NCBI GenBank assembly: GCA_934316845.1
Contig: CAKRDZ010000003.1
Coordinates: 1-64,000, forward strand
Source: an uncultured Eubacterium sp.
Lineage (GTDB): Bacteria; Bacillota; Clostridia; Lachnospirales; Lachnospiraceae
Length of the DNA stretch: 64,000 nucleotides
Direction of reading: 5' to 3'
Part shown: one piece after another, positions 8,404-17,220 of the stretch
How positions within the stretch are numbered: the first letter of the stretch is position 1
Layout of the letters: each line of letters starts with the position of its first letter
The notes under the pieces: generated by a model
The model's input: only the letters and a program-made list of their open reading frames with translations
The model's database searches: none
Told to the model about the DNA's origin: nothing
Position numbers and translations under genes: made by a program

Positions 8404-9324
8404 ATGCAAAGAGAGTGCAGCAGAATTTTACAGGAAGTTGAGAAGGTAATTAAAGGAAAAGAGCAGGAAAAGCAGCTGATATTGGCTGCAATACTGGCGA
8501 AAGGGCATATTTTGTTAGATGATATTCCGGGAGTGGGAAAGACCACGCTTACAATGGCATTTTCACGTGCCATGCAGCTGGAATGCAATCGAATGCAGTT
8601 TACATCGGATGTTTTACCATCCGATGTTTTAGGATTTCAGATGCTTCATCCGGATGGAACAAAGGAATATCAAAAAGGTGTTATCTTATGCAACCTTTTC
8701 ATGGCAGACGAGATTAACCGCGCTTCTTCTAAGACGCAGTCAGCACTTTTGGAAGTGATGGAAGAAGGAAAAGTGACGATTGAGGGAGAATCTCATCCGG
8801 CACCGGAACCATTTGTGGTTATGGCAACGCAGAACCCGGTGGGGTTTGTTGGGACACAGCTGCTTCCGGAGTCTCAGGTAGACCGTTTTATGGTCTGTCT
8901 GACACTGGGGTATCCTTCCCATGAGGAAGAGGTGCTTCTTTTGCAGGAACGTCAGGGCGAAAATCCATTGCAGTTTGTTGAAGAGGTTCTCTCTGTCGAG
9001 GGTCTGCGAAAGATGCAGAAAGAAGTAAAAGAGATTCATGTGGATACAAAAATCTACGATTATATTGTCTCTTTGTCGGAGAAGACGAGAAATCATCCGA
9101 TGCTGTCGCTGGGGATGAGTCCGCGCGGAACCATTGCGCTGATGGAGATAAGTAAGGCCGTAGCTTATATGAACGAGCGGAATTGTGTGTATCCGGAAGA
9201 TGTGATCTACGCATTTCCATATATTTCCAGACACCGGATTTATCTTACATCGAAGGCAAAGGTAGAAAAACATACGATAAATGAAGTGATCAAACAGATT
9301 TTAGGCAGCGTAAAAGTGCAATAG
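8404..9324 (+). CDS. MoxR-family AAA+ ATPase
   Basis: 306 residues from the ATG at 8404, preceded by AGGGAGA; the longer frame from 8353 overlaps ung and lacks a good ribosome site. Walker A is 'DIPGVGKTT' (43-48). Walker B is 'MADEINRAS' (Asp102/Glu103). Sensor and lid motifs are 'ATQNPVGFVGT' and 'SPRGTIALMEISKA'. MoxR ATPases act as chaperones that often mature metal or secreted enzymes. With the DUF58 and transglutaminase genes that follow it forms the widespread MoxR-DUF58-TgpA cluster. The exact client is unknown. Confidence 0.93.
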   Translation: MQRECSRILQEVEKVIKGKEQEKQLILAAILAKGHILLDDIPGVGKTTLTMAFSRAMQLECNRMQFTSDVLPSDVLGFQMLHPDGTKEYQKGVILCNLFMADEINRASSKTQSALLEVMEEGKVTIEGESHPAPEPFVVMATQNPVGFVGTQLLPESQVDRFMVCLTLGYPSHEEEVLLLQERQGENPLQFVEEVLSVEGLRKMQKEVKEIHVDTKIYDYIVSLSEKTRNHPMLSLGMSPRGTIALMEISKAVAYMNERNCVYPEDVIYAFPYISRHRIYLTSKAKVEKHTINEVIKQILGSVKVQ

Positions 9325-9334
9325 GAGTGGAAAT

Positions 9335-10396
9335 ATGATTCGTAACTGGCTGATTTATATCTTAACAGTAGCAGCATTGCTTGTCTTCACCGTTATGTAT
9401 GGAAGACAGAGTGGCTTTTTGCTGTTCCTTTTAGCGTTAATATTACCAATCCTATACGTTGGGATCACTTGGTTTTACAGCAGAAACATAGATGTTGTAT
9501 TTGAATCGGAACCAGATCTGCAGGATAAAAAAATGAGCTGGAAGCTGCAGTTTCAAAGTATTACTCCTTTTTTAGAGGGGCGCAGAGGCCGGCTTGTTTA
9601 TCAGATACAGACCAGACAGGGGAAACTGTGCAAGGAGCAGGTGCGCGATTTTTATCTCAAAAAAGAGGATTCAATGGTGATACAGTATGAGACGCAGTAT
9701 GCCGGATTGTACGAGCTTCGCATAAAAAAAATCCGGTTATACAGCAGTTTTTCTCTGTTATCCAGAGTGATCCGTTCGGATCTGAAGGAACGTTTTTTTG
9801 TCATGCCCGAATACAACGAAGAATTTGCGTGCATTGACAGACTTCCCATGCAGACCGAGGGAGAAAGTGATACATTTTTATCCCATAAAGAGGGCAGTGA
9901 TCCGACAGAGATTCTGGGATTCCGTGATTATCATCCCGGCGACAAGAGTAACCGCATCAATTGGAAAGTGACGGTAAAGACGGGTCGGTTTATGGTTCCG
10001 CAATATGGATTTCCGATTGCCTGTGATATTGGTATCATGATAGATGCTGCACATTTGGATGAAAAAAGTGTGGGGTGGATTTTGGAGATTCTGTATTCCC
10101 TTTTTATCCAGCTGACATCACGGCGCCGTATGTGTTATGTTATGTGGGAAAATGACCGGAGCGGGCTTTTGGTGCGGAAAACGATGAAAAAAGAGGAAGA
10201 TATCTACGAAACTTTATATGCGGTTGCAGATACCGTTAACGAGCACAGCATCTGTCTGGAAGAATTGTATGAACAGCAGTATGAGGGCGAATGTTTTTCG
10301 CAGGTGTATTATATCTGTCAGCGTGAGGAAAAAATGTGGCCGGATGAGATTGCTGCCAAACTGCATGCAGAGAATCTCGAAATGATCGAATTGTAG
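9335..10396 (+). CDS. DUF58 domain protein (MoxR partner)
   Basis: 353 residues. Two N-terminal hydrophobic helices lie at about 5-22 and 26-46. A middle region precedes the DUF58 signature near 187-225 ('EILGFRDYHPGDKSNRINWKVT'). The C-terminal part is von Willebrand A-like. It usually accompanies MoxR ATPases. It starts 10 bases after the ATPase stop and ends 14 bases before the transglutaminase start, so the three are probably translated from one message. Confidence 0.9.
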   Translation: MIRNWLIYILTVAALLVFTVMYGRQSGFLLFLLALILPILYVGITWFYSRNIDVVFESEPDLQDKKMSWKLQFQSITPFLEGRRGRLVYQIQTRQGKLCKEQVRDFYLKKEDSMVIQYETQYAGLYELRIKKIRLYSSFSLLSRVIRSDLKERFFVMPEYNEEFACIDRLPMQTEGESDTFLSHKEGSDPTEILGFRDYHPGDKSNRINWKVTVKTGRFMVPQYGFPIACDIGIMIDAAHLDEKSVGWILEILYSLFIQLTSRRRMCYVMWENDRSGLLVRKTMKKEEDIYETLYAVADTVNEHSICLEELYEQQYEGECFSQVYYICQREEKMWPDEIAAKLHAENLEMIEL

Positions 10397-10410
10397 AAAA
10401 GGAGGTCTGT

Positions 10411-12558
10411 GTGTTGAAGAAAATTGCATTATTTCCGGTATCAGCAATGATTTTTTGCAGTATTGTGAGTCTGTCAAGCGGTTTGGGATACGAGACACAC
10501 AGTATCTTTTTTTTGATCCCTGTTTTTTTTATTTTTGGCCTGTATTATTTTTTGCAGAAAATGATATCGGTTGAGGATGAGCGGAGGCAAAGACGGATCT
10601 GTTTTTTGGTTACCTTGGGAGTGAGTGTGTTGTTTTCGCTGCTTTTTATTCAATTTATCGTGTCCGGATTTGAAAATATCGTGTATCAGATTGAAGACCG
10701 TGCCAATGCCTGTTATTCCATGGGGCTTATATTTAACGAGATGGGGCAGGAAGAATATGTTGCACTTACTTTTTTTGCCATTACAAGTGGGATGGCGCTG
10801 CTCAGTTTGTGGCTGTTGGAAAAAGGCGAACCTTTGTGGATTACGTCCGTTCCTTCTTTTATTATATTCTGCGTTCCGCTGGCAGTAGACGGAGTGCCAG
10901 ACGAATGGAGCATTGTTGGATATGGTGCGTCATTTCTTCTGCTGTTGATCCTTGGAAAACGTGGAAACCTTCACCAATTGATCATTGCAACGGGAATGAT
11001 CAGTATCTGCCTGCTGCTCGGAACTTATGGAAATATATGGCAGGAAGTCGAGCCTCATGTTACCGGATATCGTCATTGGCTTCATGAAAAATTGTATCTT
11101 CCGTCAGGCACGGGGGAGGAAGAGCCTGTACAGAACATTGATTTTGGAAGATTTGATGCAGCCGGTTCTGTGGAATATTCCGGACTTACGGCTATGAACA
11201 TATACAGCAAAAGTGATCTGCGCAACAGTCTCGTATACTTCCGGGGATATGTGGGAAACTGGTATGAAAACAATCAATGGGTCGGTATAAAGCAAAAAGT
11301 GGATGATCCAATGGGATTAGCATTTAAACAGAGGAATCCGGTAGAGATGAAAGCGGTGGCGGACAAAAGCGTTTACTATTGTTATGTCGTGAATGAGGAA
11401 ATGCCGAATGAATACCAGAATCAAAAGATAGATTATCGTTATGACGATGAAGCATTTATTTCCGATGATGATTTCCAGATTACACAGAGAATGAAAAAGC
11501 AGTTCAAGCAGGAGATCCTAGGGAAAAAGAAACCGAAGACCATTGGCGAGGCAATAGAGATCGTAAAAAAATATCTCATAAAGAACTGCCGGTATACATT
11601 GAGTCCGGGAATCGTGCAGCCGGATGAAATGAAGGCATTTCTTTTTTACAGGAAAACCGGATATTGCACACATTATGCGACAGCCACCGTTATGATGCTG
11701 CGGACAATGGGAGTGGCATCCAGACTGGTGCAGGGATATATGGTTCAGGGAGATAAGATTCCAAAGGAAAAATGGACGCCGGTTAAAGATCAGAGCGCAC
11801 ATGCATGGGTTGAAATCTATATTTCCGGCATCGGCTGGTATCCGTTTGATGCGACCTCTTTTGCTGTGGCGCTTCCCGGTCAGACCCTTCCGTTTGATGC
11901 GCAGACATTCGAAAAAAAGGACGATAACCGGAAAGCGGAGGCAGATCGGGAACAGACTTCCCAGCCGCCGCAGGAGAAAGAAACTGTCACTCCGGCACCG
12001 GATCCGGGAGAACAGGAACCAAGTGACGAAGGACAAAAATTATCCGCAGAACAGCTGCAGAGACGGGTTATCCTGTGCATGGGGATTGTCTTTGCCGCCA
12101 TGGTGTTGATCGCCGCTTGTTTGAAATTGGCAAAAAATGGAAAGGACAGAAGCGGACAGGTACGGCTGGAAAAAGCATATAAGAAAGAGAGGGTTCTTGC
12201 GAAACGGTTTTTATATCGGCAGGCTTTGCTGGAACCGTATCTGGAATCCCTGGAAATCCATTCCGGTTATGAAAGTATGCGGCAGATGACGGAGTGTTAT
12301 GAAAAAGGATTGGGGATTTATATACAAACAGAAAAAGAGGAAGAATTTCGAAAAGAGACAGCATTTTATGTGGCCTGCTGTTTTCGATACCGGTATGGTG
12401 GGGAAGAGATGCCAGAAGACATCTATGACCGCTGTAGTGCGTATCTGCAAATGGTTTTTGAAGCGCTTTCCCGAAGGGAAGAGCAGAAAGACTGGAAAAA
12501 ACTGCGGAAATGTTGTATAGTAGATGAGGTAATGAATAAAAAGAAGAAAGATAGGTAA
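10411..12558 (+). CDS. Multi-pass membrane transglutaminase-like protein (TgpA type)
   Basis: 715 residues, GTG start 5 bases after GGAGG. About six or seven transmembrane segments lie within residues 1-220. An extracellular part carries a transglutaminase-like core with the triad Cys419 ('KTGYCTHYATA'), His464 ('SAHAWVEIY') and Asp480 ('GWYPFDAT'). A Pro/Glu/Gln-rich linker follows, then another membrane helix near 552-572 and a cytosolic helical tail. This is the standard third member of the MoxR-DUF58 cluster. A role as a secreted-side protease or cross-linker is inferred from the family only. Confidence 0.9.
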   Translation: MLKKIALFPVSAMIFCSIVSLSSGLGYETHSIFFLIPVFFIFGLYYFLQKMISVEDERRQRRICFLVTLGVSVLFSLLFIQFIVSGFENIVYQIEDRANACYSMGLIFNEMGQEEYVALTFFAITSGMALLSLWLLEKGEPLWITSVPSFIIFCVPLAVDGVPDEWSIVGYGASFLLLLILGKRGNLHQLIIATGMISICLLLGTYGNIWQEVEPHVTGYRHWLHEKLYLPSGTGEEEPVQNIDFGRFDAAGSVEYSGLTAMNIYSKSDLRNSLVYFRGYVGNWYENNQWVGIKQKVDDPMGLAFKQRNPVEMKAVADKSVYYCYVVNEEMPNEYQNQKIDYRYDDEAFISDDDFQITQRMKKQFKQEILGKKKPKTIGEAIEIVKKYLIKNCRYTLSPGIVQPDEMKAFLFYRKTGYCTHYATATVMMLRTMGVASRLVQGYMVQGDKIPKEKWTPVKDQSAHAWVEIYISGIGWYPFDATSFAVALPGQTLPFDAQTFEKKDDNRKAEADREQTSQPPQEKETVTPAPDPGEQEPSDEGQKLSAEQLQRRVILCMGIVFAAMVLIAACLKLAKNGKDRSGQVRLEKAYKKERVLAKRFLYRQALLEPYLESLEIHSGYESMRQMTECYEKGLGIYIQTEKEEEFRKETAFYVACCFRYRYGGEEMPEDIYDRCSAYLQMVFEALSRREEQKDWKKLRKCCIVDEVMNKKKKDR

Positions 12559-12561
12559 ACC

Positions 12562-14622
12562 ATGGGAAAAAAGTTATTTATAGCAGAAAAACCAAGCGTG
12601 GCGCAGGAATTTGCCAGGGTTCTTAAAGTAAATGGACGGCGTGGAGATGGGTTTATTGAATCGCCCGATCATGTTGTGACATGGTGTGTCGGACATCTTG
12701 TGACGATGAGTTATCCGGAAAGTTATGATCCTGCTTACGCAAAATGGGCATTTGAGACGCTGCCCTTTATCCCGGAAACATATAAATACGAAGTGATCGG
12801 AAATGTAAAAAAGCAGTTTGAAACGGTAAAAAATCTTTTGAACCGGGACGATGTGGAGGCAATTTATGTCTGCACCGACTCCGGACGCGAGGGAGAATAC
12901 ATCTACCGTCTGGTGGATCAGATGGCTGCGGTGCCGGACACCAAGGCAAAATTCCGAGTCTGGATCGATTCGCAGACAGAAGATGAGATCCTGCGTGGAA
13001 TCCGCGAGGCAAAGCCATTATCCGCTTATGATAATTTGAGCGCGTCCGCGTATCTGCGTGCCAAAGAAGATTATCTGATGGGAATTAATTTTTCAAGAGC
13101 GCTGTCTCTTAAATACGGCGGCTGGCTCAATGACAATGTGTCCGGAAAGAAATGGACTTCGGTGTCGGTCGGCAGGGTGATGACCTGTGTGCTTGGTATG
13201 GTAGTAAGTCGTGAATGGGAAATCCGTAAATTTGTGAAAACTCCATTTTACCGCGTGATCGGTTCGTTTGGAAGAGAGCAGACAGACGAAGAAGAGGCTG
13301 CTTTTTTTGAGAGCGAATGGCGAGTGAACGAAAAGTCCAAATATTTCCAATCACCAAAACTGTATAAGGAAAATGGATTTACCGAGGAAAGTTTTGCCAA
13401 AGAACTGATCGATACGCTTATGGCGGGAGAAAAACAGGCGGTAGTCGAGAAAGTGGAAAAGAAGAAAGAAAAGAAAAATCCGCCGTTGCTTTTTAATCTG
13501 GCGGAATTACAGAACTTATCCTCAAAATTGTTTAAGATCAGTCCGGACGAGACGTTACAGATCGTCCAGGAATTGTACGAAAAAAAACTTGTGACCTATC
13601 CGAGAACGGATGCCAGAGTGCTGAGCAGTGCCGTCGCAAAGGAGATTACAAAGAATCTCAAAGGACTGCAGGGGTATGAGATGGCTCTTCCTTATCTGAG
13701 AGACATCGCGGAACGAAAGAGTTTTCTCGGACTGGAAAAGACAAGATATGTGGATGATAAAAAGATTACCGACCATTATGCCATTATCCCGACCGGACAG
13801 GGGCTGGGGGCGCTGGCATCGTTAAAACCACTCAGTGCAAAAATGTATGAAGTGATCGTACGGCGTTTTTTGTGCATTTTCTACCCGCCGGCGGTATACC
13901 AGAAAATGAATGTTTCTTTGACGATGGAAAATCCGGCAGAAGAGACTGTATATATGGAAAATTTTGTAACAACCGCAAAGGTTTTGGTGGAAGAAGGATT
14001 TCTGCCGGTGTCACAGTATTCGTTTGCCAAAAAGAAAAAGGAAGAGAATCCGGAAAACGAAGACGAGACGGACAGCGCGGCATTGGAGAAAATTCTCCCC
14101 TCCCTGAAAAAGGGAATGAAACTGTCTCTGCATGACATGAAGATCAAAGAAGGTGAGACATCTCCGCCAAAACGGTACAATTCCGGTTCGATGATCCTTG
14201 CAATGGAAAATGCCGGACAGTTGATCGAGGATGAGGAACTGCGCGCCATGATCAAAGGAAGCGGCATCGGAACGAGTGCGACCCGGGCGGAAATCTTGAA
14301 GAAACTGGTAAATATTTCCTACTTGGATTTGAACAAAAAGACGCAGATCATCACGCCGACACTCAAAGGAGAGCTGGTGTGCGGCATCGTGCGGTATTCG
14401 ATCCCGGCGATGTTAAGTCCCAAACTTACGGCAAGCTGGGAAAAAGGCCTTACCGGCGTGTCCGATGGCGGGATCAGTGAAAATGAATATATGGACAAAC
14501 TGACCGGTTTTGTCAAGACACAGGTTGGAAAGGTAAAACAGACCAACAATATTGCGCAGCTTCGTTCCTATTATCAGGTTGCTGCCGTATACTATAAGAA
14601 TAAGAAAAAAGGAGAAACGTAA
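12562..14622 (+). CDS. topB: DNA topoisomerase III
   Basis: 686 residues. The N-terminal Toprim domain starts 'KKLFIAEKPSVAQEFARVL' and has the metal motif 'YVCTDSGREGEYIYR'. The catalytic tyrosine is Tyr346 in 'KLVTYPRTDARVL'. The central 'GIGTSATRAEIL' motif and the C-terminal gate domain are present. It is a type IA enzyme that decatenates DNA during replication and recombination. The start is 3 bases after the preceding stop. The family is also seen on conjugative elements, but nothing else here suggests a mobile element. Confidence 0.95.
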   Translation: MGKKLFIAEKPSVAQEFARVLKVNGRRGDGFIESPDHVVTWCVGHLVTMSYPESYDPAYAKWAFETLPFIPETYKYEVIGNVKKQFETVKNLLNRDDVEAIYVCTDSGREGEYIYRLVDQMAAVPDTKAKFRVWIDSQTEDEILRGIREAKPLSAYDNLSASAYLRAKEDYLMGINFSRALSLKYGGWLNDNVSGKKWTSVSVGRVMTCVLGMVVSREWEIRKFVKTPFYRVIGSFGREQTDEEEAAFFESEWRVNEKSKYFQSPKLYKENGFTEESFAKELIDTLMAGEKQAVVEKVEKKKEKKNPPLLFNLAELQNLSSKLFKISPDETLQIVQELYEKKLVTYPRTDARVLSSAVAKEITKNLKGLQGYEMALPYLRDIAERKSFLGLEKTRYVDDKKITDHYAIIPTGQGLGALASLKPLSAKMYEVIVRRFLCIFYPPAVYQKMNVSLTMENPAEETVYMENFVTTAKVLVEEGFLPVSQYSFAKKKKEENPENEDETDSAALEKILPSLKKGMKLSLHDMKIKEGETSPPKRYNSGSMILAMENAGQLIEDEELRAMIKGSGIGTSATRAEILKKLVNISYLDLNKKTQIITPTLKGELVCGIVRYSIPAMLSPKLTASWEKGLTGVSDGGISENEYMDKLTGFVKTQVGKVKQTNNIAQLRSYYQVAAVYYKNKKKGET

Positions 14623-14623
14623 A

Positions 14624-15295
14624 ATGGCTCAGGAAATTACGAATAAACAATTATTTGAAGATCATCATTCTCTCGCATGGGAGGAAATTGCAGCCTATGA
14701 ATATCCGTATGAGGTGCTTGCGGACATCGGAGATATCATAAAGAAGATTGGAGAATCCCTGCCTGCCGACCGATTTGAAAAGCGGGAAGGTGATATCTGG
14801 GTGGCAAAAAATGCGACGATTGCGCCGACAGCCTGCCTGAACGGTCCGCTGATCATTGATGAAGAAGCCGAAATCCGCCATTGTGCCTTTATCCGCGGCA
14901 ACGCGATTGTGGGAAAGGGCGCTGTCGTCGGCAATTCGACCGAACTTAAAAATGTGATCCTTTTTGATGGCGTCCAGGTGCCGCATTACAATTATGTAGG
15001 AGACTCTATTCTGGGATACAAATCACATATGGGTGCCGGCTCGATCACATCCAATGTGAAATCCGATAAAACACTGGTAGAAATCCGTGTCGGGGAGCAT
15101 AAGATCCCTACCGGACGCAAAAAAGTGGGAGCCATTCTGGGAAGTTTTGTGGAAGTAGGCTGTGGCAGCATTTTGAATCCGGGAACGGTCATCGGAAGCC
15201 ATTCCAATGTATATCCATTGTCCTCCGTGCGTGGTTACATTCCGGACAGAAGTATTTATAAAAATCAGAACGAAGTGATAAAAAAACACGAATAA
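14624..15295 (+). CDS. Left-handed beta-helix nucleotidyl/acyl-transferase-like protein
   Basis: 223 residues from the ATG at 14624, just after the topB TAA (14620-14622); AAAAGGAG lies at 14607-14613. Hexapeptide repeats of the LbH fold fill about 75-205 ('TIAPTACLNGPLIIDEEAEIRHCAFIRG' is split over three coils). It resembles the C-terminal half of GlmU-type UDP-GlcNAc pyrophosphorylases but has no N-terminal nucleotidyltransferase domain. Its substrate cannot be told from the sequence. It is probably co-transcribed with topB. Confidence 0.8.
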   Translation: MAQEITNKQLFEDHHSLAWEEIAAYEYPYEVLADIGDIIKKIGESLPADRFEKREGDIWVAKNATIAPTACLNGPLIIDEEAEIRHCAFIRGNAIVGKGAVVGNSTELKNVILFDGVQVPHYNYVGDSILGYKSHMGAGSITSNVKSDKTLVEIRVGEHKIPTGRKKVGAILGSFVEVGCGSILNPGTVIGSHSNVYPLSSVRGYIPDRSIYKNQNEVIKKHE

Positions 15296-15327
15296 AAATT
15301 TTTTGCGCCAACGAATTCACGGGGAGG

Positions 15328-15356
15328 TTGACATTTATTGAAAAATATTGTACACT
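15328..15356 (+). promoter_or_regulatory. Near-consensus promoter of the NifU-like/GGGtGRT operon
   Basis: The -35 TTGACA (15328-15333) and the -10 TACACT (15351-15356) are separated by 17 bases. Transcription should start near 15363, giving a leader of about 36 bases. This is one of the strongest promoters in the window. Confidence 0.8.
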
Positions 15357-15398
15357 TTTGTAAGAATGTGACGCAAAAAGAAAGGAGATTCTATCGAC

Positions 15399-16106
15399 AT
15401 GATTTATTCACAAGAAGTAGAAAACATGTGCCCGGTTGCTCAGGGTGTTAATCACGGTTGTGCCCCAATTCCAGAAGAAGCAAAATGGGTAAAAGCAAAA
15501 GAAGTAAAAGATATTTCCGGTTTTACACATGGTGTAGGCTGGTGTGCTCCACAGCAGGGAGCTTGTAAACTTACCTTGAACGTAAAAGAAGGTATTATCC
15601 AGGAAGCTTTGGTCGAGACAATCGGATGTTCCGGTATGACTCATTCTGCAGCTATGGCAGCTGAAATCCTTCCGGGACGTACCGTAATGGAAGCATTGAA
15701 TACAGACCTTGTATGTGATGCCATCAATACAGCAATGAGAGAACTGTTCCTTCAGATTGTTTATGGACGTTCCCAGAGTGCTTTCTCTGAAGATGGACTG
15801 GCAATTGGAGCGGGACTGGAAGATCTTGGAAAAGGACTTCGCTCCCAAGTTGGTACAATGTACGGTACATTGAAAAAAGGACCTCGCTATCTTGAGATGG
15901 CAGAAGGTTATGTAACTGCAATCGCTCTCGATGAAAATGATTTGATTATCGGTTATAAATTCGTTAGCCTTGGTAAGATGACTGACTTCATCAAAAAAGG
16001 CGATGACCCGAATACAGCTTACGAAAAAGCATGTGGTCAGTATGGACGTGTTGACGATGCTGTGAAACTCATCGACCCAAGAACCGATGAAGAAGTTGCA
16101 AAATAA
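15399..16106 (+). CDS. NifU-like iron-sulfur scaffold-type protein, partner of the GGGtGRT protein
   Basis: 235 residues, AAAGGAG 11 bases before the ATG. The first half reads like a NifU/IscU N-terminal fold with cysteines at 'MCPVAQG', 'HGCAP', 'GVGWCAPQQGACKLTLNV' and 'ETIGCSGMTHSAAMAAEIL'. The second half is specific to this subfamily, which is commonly labelled 'iron-sulfur cluster assembly scaffold protein'. In Clostridia it is found next to the GGGtGRT gene, as here with a 20-base gap. It may hold or transfer an Fe-S cluster, but the real role of the pair is not known to me. Its codons are strongly biased, which suits high expression. Confidence 0.85.
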   Translation: MIYSQEVENMCPVAQGVNHGCAPIPEEAKWVKAKEVKDISGFTHGVGWCAPQQGACKLTLNVKEGIIQEALVETIGCSGMTHSAAMAAEILPGRTVMEALNTDLVCDAINTAMRELFLQIVYGRSQSAFSEDGLAIGAGLEDLGKGLRSQVGTMYGTLKKGPRYLEMAEGYVTAIALDENDLIIGYKFVSLGKMTDFIKKGDDPNTAYEKACGQYGRVDDAVKLIDPRTDEEVAK

Positions 16107-16126
16107 TATAAGGAGGTAACGAAATA

Positions 16127-17137
16127 ATGGCTTTATTTGAATCATATGAAAGAAGAATTGATAAAATCAATAGCGTATTGAATGAGTACGGTATCTCCTC
16201 CATTGAAGAGGCTGAGAAAATCACAAAAGATGCTGGCTTAAATGTATACGACCAGATTAAAGGCATTCAGCCAATTTGTTTTGAAAACGCTTGCTGGGCT
16301 TACACAGTAGGAGCAGCAATTGCAATTAAAAAAGGATGTAGAAGAGCAGCAGACGCTGCCGCTGCCATCGGAGAAGGCCTTCAGGCTTTCTGTATCCCGG
16401 GTTCTGTTGCAGACACACGTAAAGTAGGTCTTGGACATGGTAACCTTGGTAAAATGCTTCTTGAGGAAGAGACAGAGTGCTTCTGTTTCCTCGCAGGACA
16501 TGAGTCATTTGCAGCAGCAGAAGGTGCTATCGGTATCGCTGAGAAAGCAAACAAAGTTCGTAAAAAACCTCTCCGCGTAATCCTCAATGGTCTTGGAAAA
16601 GACGCTGCACAGATCATTTCCCGTATCAACGGATTTACATTTGTTGAGACTGAATATGATCCATATACAAACACAGTAAAAGAAATCGAGAGAATCTCTT
16701 ATTCCGACGGACTTCGTTCCAAAGTAAACTGCTATGGTGCAAACGATGTTCAGGAAGGTGTTGCGATCATGCACAAAGAGGGCGTAGATGTATCCATCAC
16801 AGGTAACTCTACAAACCCTACACGTTTCCAGCATCCGGTAGCAGGTACTTATAAGAAAGAGTGCCTTGAGCAGGGCAAGAAATACTTCTCTGTAGCATCC
16901 GGTGGTGGTACAGGACGTACACTTCATCCGGACAACATGGCTGCAGGCCCGGCTTCTTACGGTATGACAGATACCCTTGGACGTATGCACAGCGATGCAC
17001 AGTTCGCAGGATCTTCTTCTGTACCGGCCCATGTAGAAATGATGGGACTCATCGGTGCAGGAAACAACCCTATGGTTGGTATGACAGTTGCAGTAGCTGT
17101 ATCCATCCAGGAAGCTGCTGATAACGGCAAATTTTAA
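16127..17137 (+). CDS. GGGtGRT family protein
   Basis: 336 residues, strong AAGGAGG site at 16111-16117. The name-giving motif is present as 'SVASGGGTGRTLHPDNMAAG' near 265-284. Other glycine-rich segments ('GHGNLGKMLLEEETECFCFLAG'-like, 'FAGSSSVPAHVEMMGLIGAG') suggest a nucleotide- or cofactor-binding fold. It is highly conserved in anaerobes, and no function is established to my knowledge. It forms a two-gene operon with the NifU-like gene and ends before a good terminator. It is very likely abundant, judging from promoter, ribosome site and codon use. Confidence 0.9.
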   Translation: MALFESYERRIDKINSVLNEYGISSIEEAEKITKDAGLNVYDQIKGIQPICFENACWAYTVGAAIAIKKGCRRAADAAAAIGEGLQAFCIPGSVADTRKVGLGHGNLGKMLLEEETECFCFLAGHESFAAAEGAIGIAEKANKVRKKPLRVILNGLGKDAAQIISRINGFTFVETEYDPYTNTVKEIERISYSDGLRSKVNCYGANDVQEGVAIMHKEGVDVSITGNSTNPTRFQHPVAGTYKKECLEQGKKYFSVASGGGTGRTLHPDNMAAGPASYGMTDTLGRMHSDAQFAGSSSVPAHVEMMGLIGAGNNPMVGMTVAVAVSIQEAADNGKF

Positions 17138-17173
17138 TTTGGCTTACAAGGAAATGTAATATATTTAGAAATG

Positions 17174-17208
17174 AAAACAGGAGCTGCTTTTGGCAGGTCC
17201 TGTTTTTG
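17174..17208 (+). terminator. Terminator of the GGGtGRT operon
   Basis: AAAACAGGA-G-CTGC pairs with GCAG-G-TCCTGTTTT around TTTTG, followed by T residues. The symmetric A-run and T-run allow use from both sides, and the reverse-strand Fic gene ends at 17221. Confidence 0.85.
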
Positions 17209-17220
17209 CAAATAAAAATA

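Noticed and set aside
12562..14622. topB as a sign of an integrative conjugative element
   Set aside because: It is embedded in a housekeeping run with no relaxase, type IV secretion or integrase genes.
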